A stretch of 60,477 bases of DNA from Nitrospirales bacterium (lineage in GTDB: Bacteria > Nitrospirota > Nitrospiria > Nitrospirales > UBA8639), in NCBI GenBank assembly GCA_009377845.1, contig WHTE01000003.1, positions 1 to 60,477 of the forward strand, read 5' to 3'. This document shows positions 1 through 7,924 of this stretch, in pieces. The translations under genes were made by a program, and so were the position numbers. The notes under the pieces are model-generated. The model was not told the DNA's origin. It saw only the letters and a list, made by a program, of their open reading frames with translations, and ran no database searches. Each line of letters starts with the position of its first letter. The stretch's first letter is position 1.

Positions 1-167
1 TGGGCGCGGGGCTCTGGTCTCTGGCTTTTGTGCTGCCGGGGTATGTCTTCAGCAGCGAGATCGAAGCCATTGCGGCGCACCAATCCCGTGTGGGAATGGT
101 TATCCTGGTGGCGCTGGGCATCGGCCTCGTGGCATATATTGCGTATAAGTTTGTCCATCGGCAATGA
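1..167 (+). CDS. DedA family membrane protein, C-terminal end (partial)
   Basis: Only the last 55 codons are inside the window, read in the frame beginning at base 3 and ending at TGA 165-167. The segment WSLAFVLPGYVFS followed by a hydrophobic stretch (GMVILVALGIGLVAYIAYKF) and a short basic tail is typical of the C-terminus of DedA/SNARE-associated membrane proteins, which are thought to act in lipid translocation and envelope homeostasis. The next gene, a rhodanese, begins immediately after the stop, so the two are probably translationally coupled. DedA and rhodanese domains are known to be fused in some bacteria, which fits. The upstream part is outside the window, so full length cannot be judged. 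Confidence 0.75.
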   Translation, partial: GAGLWSLAFVLPGYVFSSEIEAIAAHQSRVGMVILVALGIGLVAYIAYKFVHRQ

Positions 168-545
168 GTGTTGCGCGAGTTGCGGATGGCCCGCATCACC
201 GTGGACGAGCTGAAAGGGATGATGGACAACGGCCATGAGGTCTTCGTGTTGGACCTGCGCGGTGCGTTGGATCACGAAGCGGACCCGTATACGATTCCAG
301 GAGCCCTTCGCATGACTGCGGAGGAATTAGAGCAGCGACATGGCGACATCCCGCGACAGAGTGAAATCATTCTATTCTGTGCTTGCCCGAACGAGGCGAC
401 CGCTGCCAAAATGGCGTTAATGTTGCGGAGGAACGGTATCAGGAACGTTCGGCCCCTTGCCGGAGGCATCGACGTCTGGCGCCAACGGAACTTTCCGCTT
501 GAAGCGCAACCGGCTGCCCCCCCCACGGGTCTTGTGGACGAATGA
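168..545 (+). CDS. Rhodanese-domain protein
   Basis: A single rhodanese domain of about 120 residues: VFVLDLRG in the first third, then FCACPNEATAAKMA, where the Cys preceding PNE sits in the active-site loop that carries persulfide sulfur in thiosulfate sulfurtransferases, and GGIDVWRQRNFPL near the end, the usual closing motif. The frame opens with GTG at 168 directly after the DedA stop; an ATG at 186 (MARITVDEL) is an equally good start and no strong ribosome site decides between them. It probably works with the DedA protein upstream in membrane-associated sulfur or thiol chemistry, but the substrate is not visible. Confidence 0.85.
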   Translation: MLRELRMARITVDELKGMMDNGHEVFVLDLRGALDHEADPYTIPGALRMTAEELEQRHGDIPRQSEIILFCACPNEATAAKMALMLRRNGIRNVRPLAGGIDVWRQRNFPLEAQPAAPPTGLVDE

Positions 546-606
546 ATTCGGTTGTTCTGAGCATCGACGAACTGACTTACCAAATGCGGAATAGAGGAGG
601 GGAGTT

Positions 607-2256
607 ATGGCCGAACATGACCTTCAATCCATTGCCTTTCCGACGCTCGACGACGGCCAAATTGCCGAGTTCAGCCGTTGTGCCAGCGCCACGTCGACGG
701 TGTATCGGGACGGAGAGACGCTGTTTGCCGTCGGTGACCGCAATTTCAAATTCCATGTCATCAAGTCAGGTGAAGTTGAAATCCTCGACTATTCCGGCGA
801 AGTGCCAAGAACTGTGACCATCCATCACAAAGGCGATTTCACCGGCGATATCTCGCACCTCACCGGCAATCCCTCGGTGGTCAGCGCTGTTGCTAAGGGC
901 GATTGCGAAGTGTATGAAATCTCCGGGGAGGCCCTCAGGCAGGCCTTGAATCAGTGCCCGATCCTGAGTGATATCATCCTCCAGGCCTTCATCGCACGGC
1001 GGCAGCTCTTGCACAAGTCGCCGGACTTTACCGGTCTGCGGGTTATCGGCTCCCGTTATTCGGCCGACACCTTTCGAGTCCGGGATTTCCTGGCTAAGAA
1101 CCACGTGCTCTTCACCTGGGTCGACGTGGAGACAGACCCGCAGGTGGACCGGCTCCTTAAACAGTTCGGGGTGACTGAAGCTGACACGCCTGTGGTGGCC
1201 TGCAGCACCATGCTGCTCCTTCGCAACCCTTCCAACCGCGACCTTGCCGACCGCATCGGCATCCGCCATCCGCTGGAGCAGGCGGTCTACGATTTAGTCG
1301 TGGTGGGAGCCGGTCCCGCAGGGTTAGCCGCCGCAGTCTATGGTGCATCGGAAGGGTTACGGACGGCCGTGCTTGAGCGCAGTGCTCCAGGCGGTCAGGC
1401 GGGCACCAGCATGCGGATTGAGAACTATCTCGGTTTCCCCACCGGTGTGACGGGAAGCGAGTTGACCGACCGCGCCATCATCCAAGCCAACAAGTTCGGT
1501 GCCCGCCTGTCTGTCCCGACTCCGGTCACACATCTGACGTTCGACCAAGCCTATTCCATCGTGCATCTCGACGGTGAGGAATCCATCACGGCGAAATGCC
1601 TGTTGATCGCGACCGGTGTTGAATATCGCCCACTTGGTGCGGAGAGCGAGGAACAGTTTGAGGGGAGAGGGGTGTATTTTGCTGCAACCCCCATTGAAGC
1701 GCAGATGTGTCGAGGGGGGCAGGTGGCAGTCGTGGGTGGCGGGAATTCCGCAGGTCAAGCTGCCGTTTTTCTCGCCGGGCACGCGAGAAAGGTCCTCCTT
1801 ATTATTCGAGGCCATGATCTCCATAAGAATATGTCGAGTTATCTGGTCAAGCGGATTGAACAGACAGCCAATATCGAGGTCCTTTGTCACACCACCATCT
1901 GCCGGATGCACGGTAATGGCTACCTCAGTTCCATTGACCTTGCCAATAGCAAAACGGGCGAGGAGCGAACGGCAGAGATAGCTGCCGTCTTCACCTTCAT
2001 CGGAGCCGTGCCACGAACGGATTGGCTGCCGGTAGAGATCGAGCGGGACGCCAAAGGATTTGTCCGGACCGGCTCAACCCTGGCACAATCCTCTCATTGG
2101 ACTTCCCGTCGGCCACCGTTCCTGCTGGAGACCAGCTGTCCAGGCGTCTTTGCCGCAGGGGACGTGCGCGCCGATTCGATCAAGCGCGTCGCCTCGGCCG
2201 TCGGTGAGGGCGCGATGGCTGTCCAGTTCGTGCATGAATACCTCAAGGAGATGTGA
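607..2256 (+). CDS. cNMP-binding / glutaredoxin-like / thioredoxin reductase-like FAD oxidoreductase
   Basis: A 549-residue three-part protein. Residues about 10-135 form a cyclic-nucleotide-binding (cNMP) domain. Residues about 140-215 look like a glutaredoxin fold, but the active-site position reads GSRYSADTFRV near residue 149 with no Cys. Residues 228-549 are a thioredoxin-reductase-like module with the FAD motif GAGPAG (from G234) and the NAD(P)H motif GGGNSAGQ (from G377). The CxxC of TrxR is replaced by AATP at 359-362, so it should not reduce thioredoxin by the normal route. A strong GGAGG at 596-600 precedes ATG 607. A UBP-type zinc-finger gene follows after 14 bases. Electron acceptor and ligand are unknown. 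Confidence 0.85.
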   Translation: MAEHDLQSIAFPTLDDGQIAEFSRCASATSTVYRDGETLFAVGDRNFKFHVIKSGEVEILDYSGEVPRTVTIHHKGDFTGDISHLTGNPSVVSAVAKGDCEVYEISGEALRQALNQCPILSDIILQAFIARRQLLHKSPDFTGLRVIGSRYSADTFRVRDFLAKNHVLFTWVDVETDPQVDRLLKQFGVTEADTPVVACSTMLLLRNPSNRDLADRIGIRHPLEQAVYDLVVVGAGPAGLAAAVYGASEGLRTAVLERSAPGGQAGTSMRIENYLGFPTGVTGSELTDRAIIQANKFGARLSVPTPVTHLTFDQAYSIVHLDGEESITAKCLLIATGVEYRPLGAESEEQFEGRGVYFAATPIEAQMCRGGQVAVVGGGNSAGQAAVFLAGHARKVLLIIRGHDLHKNMSSYLVKRIEQTANIEVLCHTTICRMHGNGYLSSIDLANSKTGEERTAEIAAVFTFIGAVPRTDWLPVEIERDAKGFVRTGSTLAQSSHWTSRRPPFLLETSCPGVFAAGDVRADSIKRVASAVGEGAMAVQFVHEYLKEM

Positions 2257-2270
2257 GAAAGGCCAACGAC

Positions 2271-2534
2271 ATGTCCCAATCATCCTGCACCCATCTCGAC
2301 CAGATCCTCAATGTTACGCCGAGCGGCGCCGGCTGCGAGGAATGTGTAAAAATGAAGGACCGCTGGGTCCATTTGCGAATGTGCCTCACCTGTGGCCACG
2401 TCGGATGCTGCGATTCTTCAAAGAACAGGCATGCCACGAAGCATTTTCACGCGACCAATCATCCCATTGTCCGCTCTATCGAACCAGGGGAAAGCTGGCG
2501 ATGGTGTTACGTGGATGAACTGCTCATGGAATAG
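2271..2534 (+). CDS. UBP-type zinc-finger protein
   Basis: An 87-residue protein that is almost entirely a ZnF-UBP (BUZ) domain: CTH near the N-terminus, CEEC, then CLTCGHVGCC, then the His-rich stretch RHATKHFHATNHP, and a closing W-C region. In eukaryotes this fold binds the free C-terminal Gly-Gly of ubiquitin; in bacteria its ligand is not known. ATG 2271 has a GAGAAAGG ribosome site upstream; a GTG at 2253 overlapping the previous stop is possible but badly spaced. It lies 14 bases after the cNMP/TrxR-like gene and is probably co-transcribed, so I infer it delivers a partner or substrate to that flavoprotein. Confidence 0.85.
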   Translation: MSQSSCTHLDQILNVTPSGAGCEECVKMKDRWVHLRMCLTCGHVGCCDSSKNRHATKHFHATNHPIVRSIEPGESWRWCYVDELLME

Positions 2535-2682
2535 ACCAGAACTGGGGAATGAAACAGTGACGCATTTGCTTAAGCGGATTGTCTTAACTATTAGGCCTCT
2601 TCGTGAATTTGGCCTTGCTAGATTACGACATCCAAATGCACATTCCGCAAAGTTTCGGTTCGTCAACTAGTCGTTTTTCCGC

Positions 2683-2688
2683 TATAAT
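2683..2688 (+). promoter_or_regulatory. Candidate -10 box for the DUF433 remnant
   Basis: A perfect TATAAT lies 28 bases upstream of the ATG at 2717, with the purine-rich ribosome site GGAGGAGGAGG at 2701-2711 between. The -35 region is poor (TCGTCA-like about 17 bases upstream), so only the -10 is well supported. Confidence 0.45.
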
Positions 2689-2716
2689 GCCACGATTCTT
2701 GGAGGAGGAGGATGAC

Positions 2717-2800
2717 ATGAAAGATTTGTCCAGAATTACTACAGATCCCCAAGCCATGGGTGGCAAATCTTGCATCCGAGGACTGCGCATTAAGCAATGA
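2717..2800 (+). pseudogene. DUF433 antitoxin, truncated after 27 codons
   Basis: The peptide MKDLSRITTDPQAMGG followed by KSCIRGLRIKQ matches the N-terminal strand region of DUF433 (VapB45-like) antitoxins, which normally continue for about 70-80 residues through PV-x-VL-x-LA-type helix motifs. Here it stops at a TGA inside the 12-base sequence AAGCAATGACCC that recurs at 3095-3106, so the rest of the gene seems to have been replaced by the following segment. A strong ribosome site and a TATAAT box are still present. No cognate PIN-type (DUF5615) toxin follows. Non-functional remnant is the likeliest reading. Confidence 0.7.
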
Positions 2801-3106
2801 CCCTCATTACTTGACCCCAACCCGTCTGCTCAATTGACCCTGAGTCGAGGAGGTGCGCCGTATGAACGCTTCGATCAAATCTCTCGGTATTGACCGCCTT
2901 CCTATCGAGGAACGGCTAGCCCTGGTAGAGGAAATTTGGGACAGCATTGCGGCTGATAGCGCGGCCGTCCCACTCACCGAGGCGCAACGCGCTGAGCTTC
3001 AGAAGAGAATCGAAGAGGATGATGCTCATCCGGACGATTTGACATCGTGGGAGCAGGTTAAAGCTTCCACTCTCTCCCGCCTCGGGAAATGACAAAGCAA
3101 TGACCC
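2792..3106. repeat. 12-bp direct repeats flanking an antitoxin cassette
   Basis: AAGCAATGACCC occurs exactly at 2792-2803 and 3095-3106, with similar but not identical bases following each copy (TCATTACTTGACC and CGTTACTGACTT). The segment between holds one complete antitoxin gene. The first copy truncates the DUF433 reading frame. This pattern suggests insertion or recombination at a short repeat. Confidence 0.55.
2862..3092 (+). CDS. Addiction-module antitoxin-like protein (orphan)
   Basis: A 76-residue acidic protein with the signature of the putative addiction module component family (TIGR02574): LPIEERLALVEEIWDSI near the N-terminus and a helical acidic C-terminal half with PLTEAQRAELQKRI and WEQVKA. 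These proteins neutralise ParE/RelE-type toxins that are normally encoded directly downstream. ATG 2862 has GAGGAGG at 2847-2853 with eight bases of spacing; a GTG at 2853 is in frame but overlaps that site. No toxin gene follows; 174 bases without a gene separate it from the next TA pair. It is therefore an orphan or solitary antitoxin, perhaps cross-acting on the toxin at 3464. Confidence 0.75.
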   Translation: MNASIKSLGIDRLPIEERLALVEEIWDSIAADSAAVPLTEAQRAELQKRIEEDDAHPDDLTSWEQVKASTLSRLGK

Positions 3107-3266
3107 CGTTACTGACTTAAGCGGCTTGCCACCTGTCCCGGCTGCCTACGGCGGCTGAACTCGCGGCTGGAACCGAGGGGGGCCCCCGGCCCGTCACTCA
3201 GCTGCGGACTCTGTTAGCCCTCAGCTGAAAAATGAGGTATATTCGTAAGCAGAAAAGGAGAACACC

Positions 3267-3467
3267 ATGACAACTGTGGAGACGATTGAGCGCGCCATTG
3301 AGCAACTTCCCCCCGGAGAACTTGCGAAGTTTCGACGCTGGTTCTTGGAATTCGATGCTGCTGCTTGGGATGCCCAGATTGAGGCAGATGCTGCTGCTGG
3401 AAAATTCGATGCGTTAGCTGAAGATGCCCTCGCTGAATATCGCAGCGGTAAGGCGCGAGAGATGTGA
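3267..3467 (+). CDS. Type II antitoxin of the 3464 toxin
   Basis: A 66-residue protein with an N-terminal helix pair (IERAIEQLPPGELAKFRRWF) and an acidic, alanine-rich C-terminal tail (DAQIEADAAAGKFDALAEDA), the usual composition of a small antitoxin that wraps a RelE/ParE-like toxin. AAAAGGAGA at 3254-3262 precedes ATG 3267. Its TGA overlaps the GTG start of the toxin by four bases, the classical coupled TA arrangement. A TATATT box at 3238-3243 is a possible -10 element. Such antitoxins usually repress their own operon, but no clear operator palindrome is visible here. Confidence 0.8.
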   Translation: MTTVETIERAIEQLPPGELAKFRRWFLEFDAAAWDAQIEADAAAGKFDALAEDALAEYRSGKAREM

Positions 3468-3727
3468 GGCACTTCACGTCAAGTCGATTTTGGCACTGTT
3501 TCGATGCCCTGCCAGCCGACATTCAGGATCTCGCCCGACGCAACTACGCTCTTCTCAAGCAAAATCCGACACACCCATCGCTACGATTCAAATCCGTGCA
3601 TGGCGGGCGCTTCTGCAGCGTCCGGATCGGAATTCATTACCGGGCCCTTGGCGTGCCAGTCCCAGAGGGGGTTCAGTGGTTTTGGATCGGGCCGCATGCC
3701 GAATATGACAAGTTTTTTGCCAAATAA
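3464..3727 (+). CDS. RelE/ParE-superfamily toxin
   Basis: An 87-residue protein with the conserved features of cytotoxic translational repressors of the RelE fold: a helix with LPADIQDLARRNYALL, then PTHPSLRFKSVHGGRFCSVRI and HYRALG strands, and the closing WFWIGPHAEYDKF. The GTG start at 3464 overlaps the antitoxin stop, so expression is coupled. Length is normal for the family and the frame is intact. The target (mRNA on the ribosome versus gyrase) cannot be told from sequence alone. Confidence 0.8.
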   Translation: MRHFTSSRFWHCFDALPADIQDLARRNYALLKQNPTHPSLRFKSVHGGRFCSVRIGIHYRALGVPVPEGVQWFWIGPHAEYDKFFAK

Positions 3728-3835
3728 CCATTTGTCCAACCGAACGCCGAAAAGATCAGGGCCTATGTTCTGCCATAGTGCCAGCGCCGGTTATCTCAAG
3801 CGGTATGCCTATAAAAAAAGCCTCTGGGAAATCCT

Positions 3836-4186
3836 ATGAACGAATTTGTTGAGTTTCTCAAAGAGGTATTCGAACAATTCGGACCCATTCAGCCGCGACG
3901 CATGTTTGGTGGTTATGGCCTCTTCCACAAGGGGTTGATGTTCGGTCTGGTTGCGGATGATGTCTTGTATCTCAAGGCTGATGACACGTTATCCACATAC
4001 TTTGAAGAACGAGGATTAAACCAATTCCAATACCAAAAAAGAGGAAAGACGTTCAAAATGTCTTACTATATGGCACCCGAGGAGATCTTTGACGATCCTG
4101 TGGAAGCGAAGGGTTGGGCAGCTCGATCGTATGAGGTGGCCGTTCGCTCCAAGAAACCGGTGAATAAGGCCAAGAAAAAGACATGA
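3836..4186 (+). CDS. TfoX/Sxy N-terminal domain protein
   Basis: A 116-residue protein covering the TfoX N-terminal domain: an N-terminal helix, RRMFGGYGLFHKGLMFGLV, LYLKADD, then the F-x-YxKRGKTFKMSYY strand and PEEIFDDP with a terminal helix and a lysine-rich tail. TfoX/Sxy proteins help switch on competence genes in Gammaproteobacteria, but stand-alone N-domain versions are widespread and mostly uncharacterised. It lacks the C-terminal helix-hairpin domain. No competence genes are nearby, so a competence role should not be assumed. The gene is followed directly by a MITE-like repeat. Confidence 0.8.
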   Translation: MNEFVEFLKEVFEQFGPIQPRRMFGGYGLFHKGLMFGLVADDVLYLKADDTLSTYFEERGLNQFQYQKRGKTFKMSYYMAPEEIFDDPVEAKGWAARSYEVAVRSKKPVNKAKKKT

Positions 4187-4225
4187 GGATCTGAGGTTCG
4201 CAGCGAGAGGCATTGCGTGAGCGAG

Positions 4226-4315
4226 AGTGCTTTAACTGTCGAATACGCCTTCCCCCCTCACCCCAGCTCTCTCCCTCAAGGGCGAGGGAGCTTTTCGAAA
4301 GTAAAAGCACTATAG
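4226..4315. repeat. MITE-like repeat, copy 1
   Basis: About 90 bp bounded by imperfect inverted ends: AGTGCTTTAAC at 4226-4236 and GTAAAAGCACTATAG at 4301-4315. The core CCCCTCACCCCAGC with CTCTCCCTCAAGGGCGAGGG is an imperfect hairpin and is nearly the same as in the copy at 4471-4573. No coding capacity. It lies 40 bases after the TfoX-like gene. Confidence 0.65.
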
Positions 4316-4470
4316 ATTCTTCGCCTGTGGCTCAGAATGACAGCCTGGGTCAGATCTAACGGAGCGACAAAATTTCTCTTCAATTGCTGAACGTCTGAAA
4401 AGTGGAATTTACGTTTTTATAAATAATTTTCCCAGCGTTTCTTTGTCTCCTACTTTTTTCCCTGATCACC

Positions 4471-4573
4471 TATAGTGTTTTAACTCTTAAAACCGCCTTT
4501 CCCCTCACCCCAGCCCTCTCCCTCAATGGGGCGAGGGGGATCTAAGCGTCTTCGTTGAAAATTAAATACTATA
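4471..4573. repeat. MITE-like repeat, copy 2, ending inside the fumarase gene
   Basis: About 103 bp with ends TATAGTGTTTTAA (4471-4483) and the inverse ATTAAATACTATA (4561-4573). Base by base it follows copy 1: AGTG(T/C)TTTAACT, CGCCTT, CCCCTCACCCCAGC, CTCTCCCTCAA, GGCGAGGG. The stem CCCCTC-A-CCCC with GGGG-C-GAGGGG could also act as a transcription terminator for the minus-strand fumarase. The right end contains the fumarase stop codon (4569-4571). TATA at the ends would suit a TA-targeting (IS630/Tc1-type) transposase acting in trans. Confidence 0.65.
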
Positions 4574-6212
4574 TTTGGATAAGGGCCGGTGGACGCTGAG
4601 TGGCCAGGTCGGCGTAAAAGTCCTTGCCTTCGTGATTGATCACAATGAAGGCCGGGAAGTCTTCCACTTCGATTTTCCACACCGCTTCCATTCCGAGGTC
4701 TTCGAATTCGAGGACTTCCACTTTTTTGATACTGTGTTCGGCCAGCCGTGCGGCGGGGCCGCCGATGGAGCCGAGGTAAAACCCGCCATGCTTTCCACAG
4801 GCTTCGCGTACCTGTTGGGAGCGGTTGCCTTTCGCCAACATGACCATGCTGCCACCCGCGGTTTGAAATTGATCCACATAGGAGTCCATGCGTCCGGCAG
4901 TGGTGGGGCCGAATGATCCTGATGCAAGGCCTTGGGGCTTTTTGGCGGGGCCGGCGTAATAGACCACATGGTCTTTGAGGTATTGGGGTAGGCCCTGTCC
5001 GGCATCCAACTGTTCCTTGAGTCGGGCATGGGCGATGTCCCGGGCGACGACGATGGGACCGGTGAGGGACAGTCGCGTGGCCACAGGATGCTTGCGAAGC
5101 TCTGACAAAATTTCTGCCATCGGCCGGTTTAAGTTGATCTTCACGACATGTCCATCCAGTTCTTCTTCCGTCACATCGGGAAGATATTTGGCTGGATTGG
5201 TTTCAAGCTGTTCGAGAAAGACGCCTTCCTTGGTGATCTTGCCCAGGATTTGTCGATCCGCCGAGCAAGACACGCCCAATCCCACCGGGCAGGATGCCCC
5301 GTGACGTGGCAGGCGAATGACACGCACATCGTGCGCGAAATATTTTCCGCCGAATTGTGCGCCGATGCCGGTCTTCGCGCAGAGCTGGAAGATTTGTGTT
5401 TCCATGTCCAGGTCACGGAAGGCGCGCCCCTGCGGATTTCCGGACGTGGGCAGGTCATCCAGATAATGGCAGCTGGCGAGTTTGACGGTTTTCAATGTGA
5501 ATTCCGCGGATAGGCCGCCCACGACCAGGGCAAGATGGTAGGGCGGACAGGCTGAGGTGCCCAGGGTTCGGATTTTATCCGCCACGGACGCGAGCAGGGA
5601 TGTGGGATTCAGCAGGGCTTTGGTTTCTTGATAAAGAAAGGTTTTGTTTGCCGATCCGCCGCCCTTGGCGATAAATAAAAAGTGATACTCCAACCCTGGT
5701 TTGGCATAGAGGTCGATCTGGGCCGGAAGATTTGTGCCGGTATTTTTTTCGGTGTACATGTCGAGCGGGGCCATCTGGGAATAGCGCAGGTTGCGTTGAT
5801 CGTAGGCTTCATAGATGCCGCGGGAGAGGGCTTCGGCATCATCGCCGGTGGTGAAGACCTGTTGTCCTTTATACCCCATGGCGATGGCCGTACCCGTATC
5901 CTGGCAACCCGGCAACACTCGCCCTGCGGCGATGTTGGCGTTTTTCAGGAGTTCCATGGCGACAAATCGGTCGTTATCGGAGGCCTCGGGGTCATCCAGG
6001 ATTTTGGCCAACTGCGCGAGGTGGCTGGATCGTAATAAATGAGCGATATCGTCCATGGCTTCTCGTGCCAGGAGCGTCAGTGCCTCAGGCTGGACTTTGA
6101 CGATTTCCTGGCCTTCGAAGGTTGAAGTGGAGATATAGTCCGACGTGAGCTTTCGATAGGTGGTGGTATCCGCCGTGTGTTCAAATATTTCCTGATACTG
6201 AAATTCTGTCAT
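4569..6212 (-). CDS. fumA: Fumarate hydratase class I (Fe-S)
   Basis: A 547-residue homodimeric-type class I fumarase that interconverts fumarate and L-malate in the (oxidative or reductive) TCA cycle. The three [4Fe-4S] ligands are visible at C103 ([10 protein letters not shown]), C222 (GTSACPPYH) and C316 (GVSCSADRQ), each two residues below the E. coli FumA positions 105, 224 and 318. The N-terminal domain and the C-terminal beta-type domain (from about residue 360, [14 protein letters not shown], then [13 protein letters not shown]) are fused as in FumA/FumB. The start ATG at 6212 has GAAGGA upstream. The TAG stop lies in the terminal repeat of the MITE-like element, so the last codons may have been altered by its insertion. 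Confidence 0.95.
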   Translation of the reverse strand: MTEFQYQEIFEHTADTTTYRKLTSDYISTSTFEGQEIVKVQPEALTLLAREAMDDIAHLLRSSHLAQLAKILDDPEASDNDRFVAMELLKNANIAAGRVLPGCQDTGTAIAMGYKGQQVFTTGDDAEALSRGIYEAYDQRNLRYSQMAPLDMYTEKNTGTNLPAQIDLYAKPGLEYHFLFIAKGGGSANKTFLYQETKALLNPTSLLASVADKIRTLGTSACPPYHLALVVGGLSAEFTLKTVKLASCHYLDDLPTSGNPQGRAFRDLDMETQIFQLCAKTGIGAQFGGKYFAHDVRVIRLPRHGASCPVGLGVSCSADRQILGKITKEGVFLEQLETNPAKYLPDVTEEELDGHVVKINLNRPMAEILSELRKHPVATRLSLTGPIVVARDIAHARLKEQLDAGQGLPQYLKDHVVYYAGPAKKPQGLASGSFGPTTAGRMDSYVDQFQTAGGSMVMLAKGNRSQQVREACGKHGGFYLGSIGGPAARLAEHSIKKVEVLEFEDLGMEAVWKIEVEDFPAFIVINHEGKDFYADLATQRPPALIQI

Positions 6213-6580
6213 ATTTTTAATTTTCCTTCGTTCGTCTATAACTGTATATGCCCTTTTGCTGCCCTACGGTAATCGCTGGCCCGTATTCTTTGCAATACAG
6301 CCCGTTTAGGATTTTCAACTTTGTGTCCTCTCCGGTGAAACTTCAAGTGAGTCTCGAATTTTTTGCTGATGGCTCTGGTACATTCCTCCGCGATTTGAAT
6401 AGAAAATTTAGGGTCTACCAGCCGTATTTTTTGTCCGCATCCATTGTCTACCTTGTCCTGAGCGGAATCATTCTGTTTTTCACCCTGGCTTTTTGTGGGA
6501 TAGCGGGTGACTTCTTGCGAGTTTTCTTTTAAGGTAGAAAGCCGGAAGAGTTTTATGATCACGATGGAGTCTGATTGACG

Positions 6581-7789
6581 ATGAAAGTCTTGATGTTTAC
6601 CAATGAATTTCCCCCGTACACCTACGGTGGAGCCGGGGCGCATGTCGAATATTTGAGCCGGGAGTTGTCACATCTTCTTTCCATAGAAGTCCGTTGTTTC
6701 GGGGATCAACAGGTGGAAGAGGGAAATCTCAAGGTTCATGGGATCCCCTTAGGCGAGATTCCGTTCGGGGCACCCAAACCCCTGCATTCGGTATTTGGAG
6801 CCGTGCAGCGCTGTTGGCAGATGAATGCCGATGGGTTGGATGCGGACGTGGTCCATTGCCATACCTGGTATACCCATTTAGGGGGTATTTTGGCCAAGCT
6901 CAATTACGGTCTTCCGCTGGTGATCACCACTCATTCTTTGGAGCCTCTTCGACCATGGAAACGGGAGCAATTAGCCGGCGGCTATGATTTTTCCCTGTGG
7001 GTCGAGAAGACCGCGCTGGAGATGGCTGACGCCATTATTGCGGTTTCCCAAGGAACGAAGGAGGATATTCTCAAATTGTTCCAGGTGCCCGAAGAACGGG
7101 TTCACGTCATTCATAACGGAATTGATCTTAAGGAATTTTACAAGGTGAAAAGCCAGAAAGTCTTAACCCGCTATGGGATTCCCTCCGGACAACCCTATGT
7201 CTTGTTCGTGGGAAGAATTACCCGGCAGAAAGGCATCATCTATCTGATAAAAGCCCTTTCCTATTTGGAGGAGGACTTTCCCGTGGTGTTATGCGCCAGT
7301 TCCCCGGATACGCCGGCGATGGCGGCGGAAATGAAAGAGGCGCTCGACCAGGCTTCCGTGCATCGTGCCCATATTTATTGGATACAGGATGTTTTGGACA
7401 AACCAAGCCTCATTGAGTTGTATTCTCATGCCGGAGTCTTTTGTTGCCCTTCCATTTATGAACCATTCGGGATCATCAATTTGGAGGCCATGGCCTGTGA
7501 AGTGCCCATAGTGGCCTCTGCCGTCGGAGGCATTCCTGAAGTTGTGGTGGAGGATGAAACAGGGTTTTTAGTGCCGGTCGATCAATATGAGGAAGCACCC
7601 TTTACCCCGAAAGATCCGGAACAATTCGCGCAGGACTTGGCCGACCGCATCAATCAACTCATGCGAGATCCTGAATTACGAAAGCCCATGGGGCAAGCAG
7701 GGAGACTACGGGCGGAAGAACTCTTTGGCTGGGACAAGATTGCCAAACGAACAAAATCTCTGTACGACACCGTTCTGGAATCTATGTAA
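6581..7789 (+). CDS. GT4 glycosyltransferase, glycogen-synthase (GlgA/GlgM) type
   Basis: A 402-residue GT-B enzyme. The N-terminal donor-acceptor domain starts MKVLMFTNEFPPYTYGGAGAH and carries VVHCHTWYTHLGG; the C-terminal domain has FVGRITRQKG and the E-x7-E motif EPFGIINLE with CEVPIVASAVGGIPEVV. The pattern fits the actinobacterial-type glycogen synthase group, which uses ADP-glucose to make glycogen or maltose-1-phosphate, rather than sucrose or LPS enzymes; this subfamily call is likely, not certain. ATG 6581 (GGAG at 6566) is preferred to an in-frame TTG at 6575. No glgB, glgC or glgE is adjacent. It is transcribed away from fumA across a 368-base gap that shows no other gene. Confidence 0.8.
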   Translation: MKVLMFTNEFPPYTYGGAGAHVEYLSRELSHLLSIEVRCFGDQQVEEGNLKVHGIPLGEIPFGAPKPLHSVFGAVQRCWQMNADGLDADVVHCHTWYTHLGGILAKLNYGLPLVITTHSLEPLRPWKREQLAGGYDFSLWVEKTALEMADAIIAVSQGTKEDILKLFQVPEERVHVIHNGIDLKEFYKVKSQKVLTRYGIPSGQPYVLFVGRITRQKGIIYLIKALSYLEEDFPVVLCASSPDTPAMAAEMKEALDQASVHRAHIYWIQDVLDKPSLIELYSHAGVFCCPSIYEPFGIINLEAMACEVPIVASAVGGIPEVVVEDETGFLVPVDQYEEAPFTPKDPEQFAQDLADRINQLMRDPELRKPMGQAGRLRAEELFGWDKIAKRTKSLYDTVLESM

Positions 7790-7924
7790 GGGATTTGGAC
7801 TTTGAGGAATCCAGGGAAATAGGCATTGTGCCATGAGGTTGGATCGTCATAGGAAACGAGTAGAGGTTCTTTGACGGAAGAGCGGCATGGGTAGGAGACT
7901 GAAGGGCGAGTGCGCCCTGGTTTT

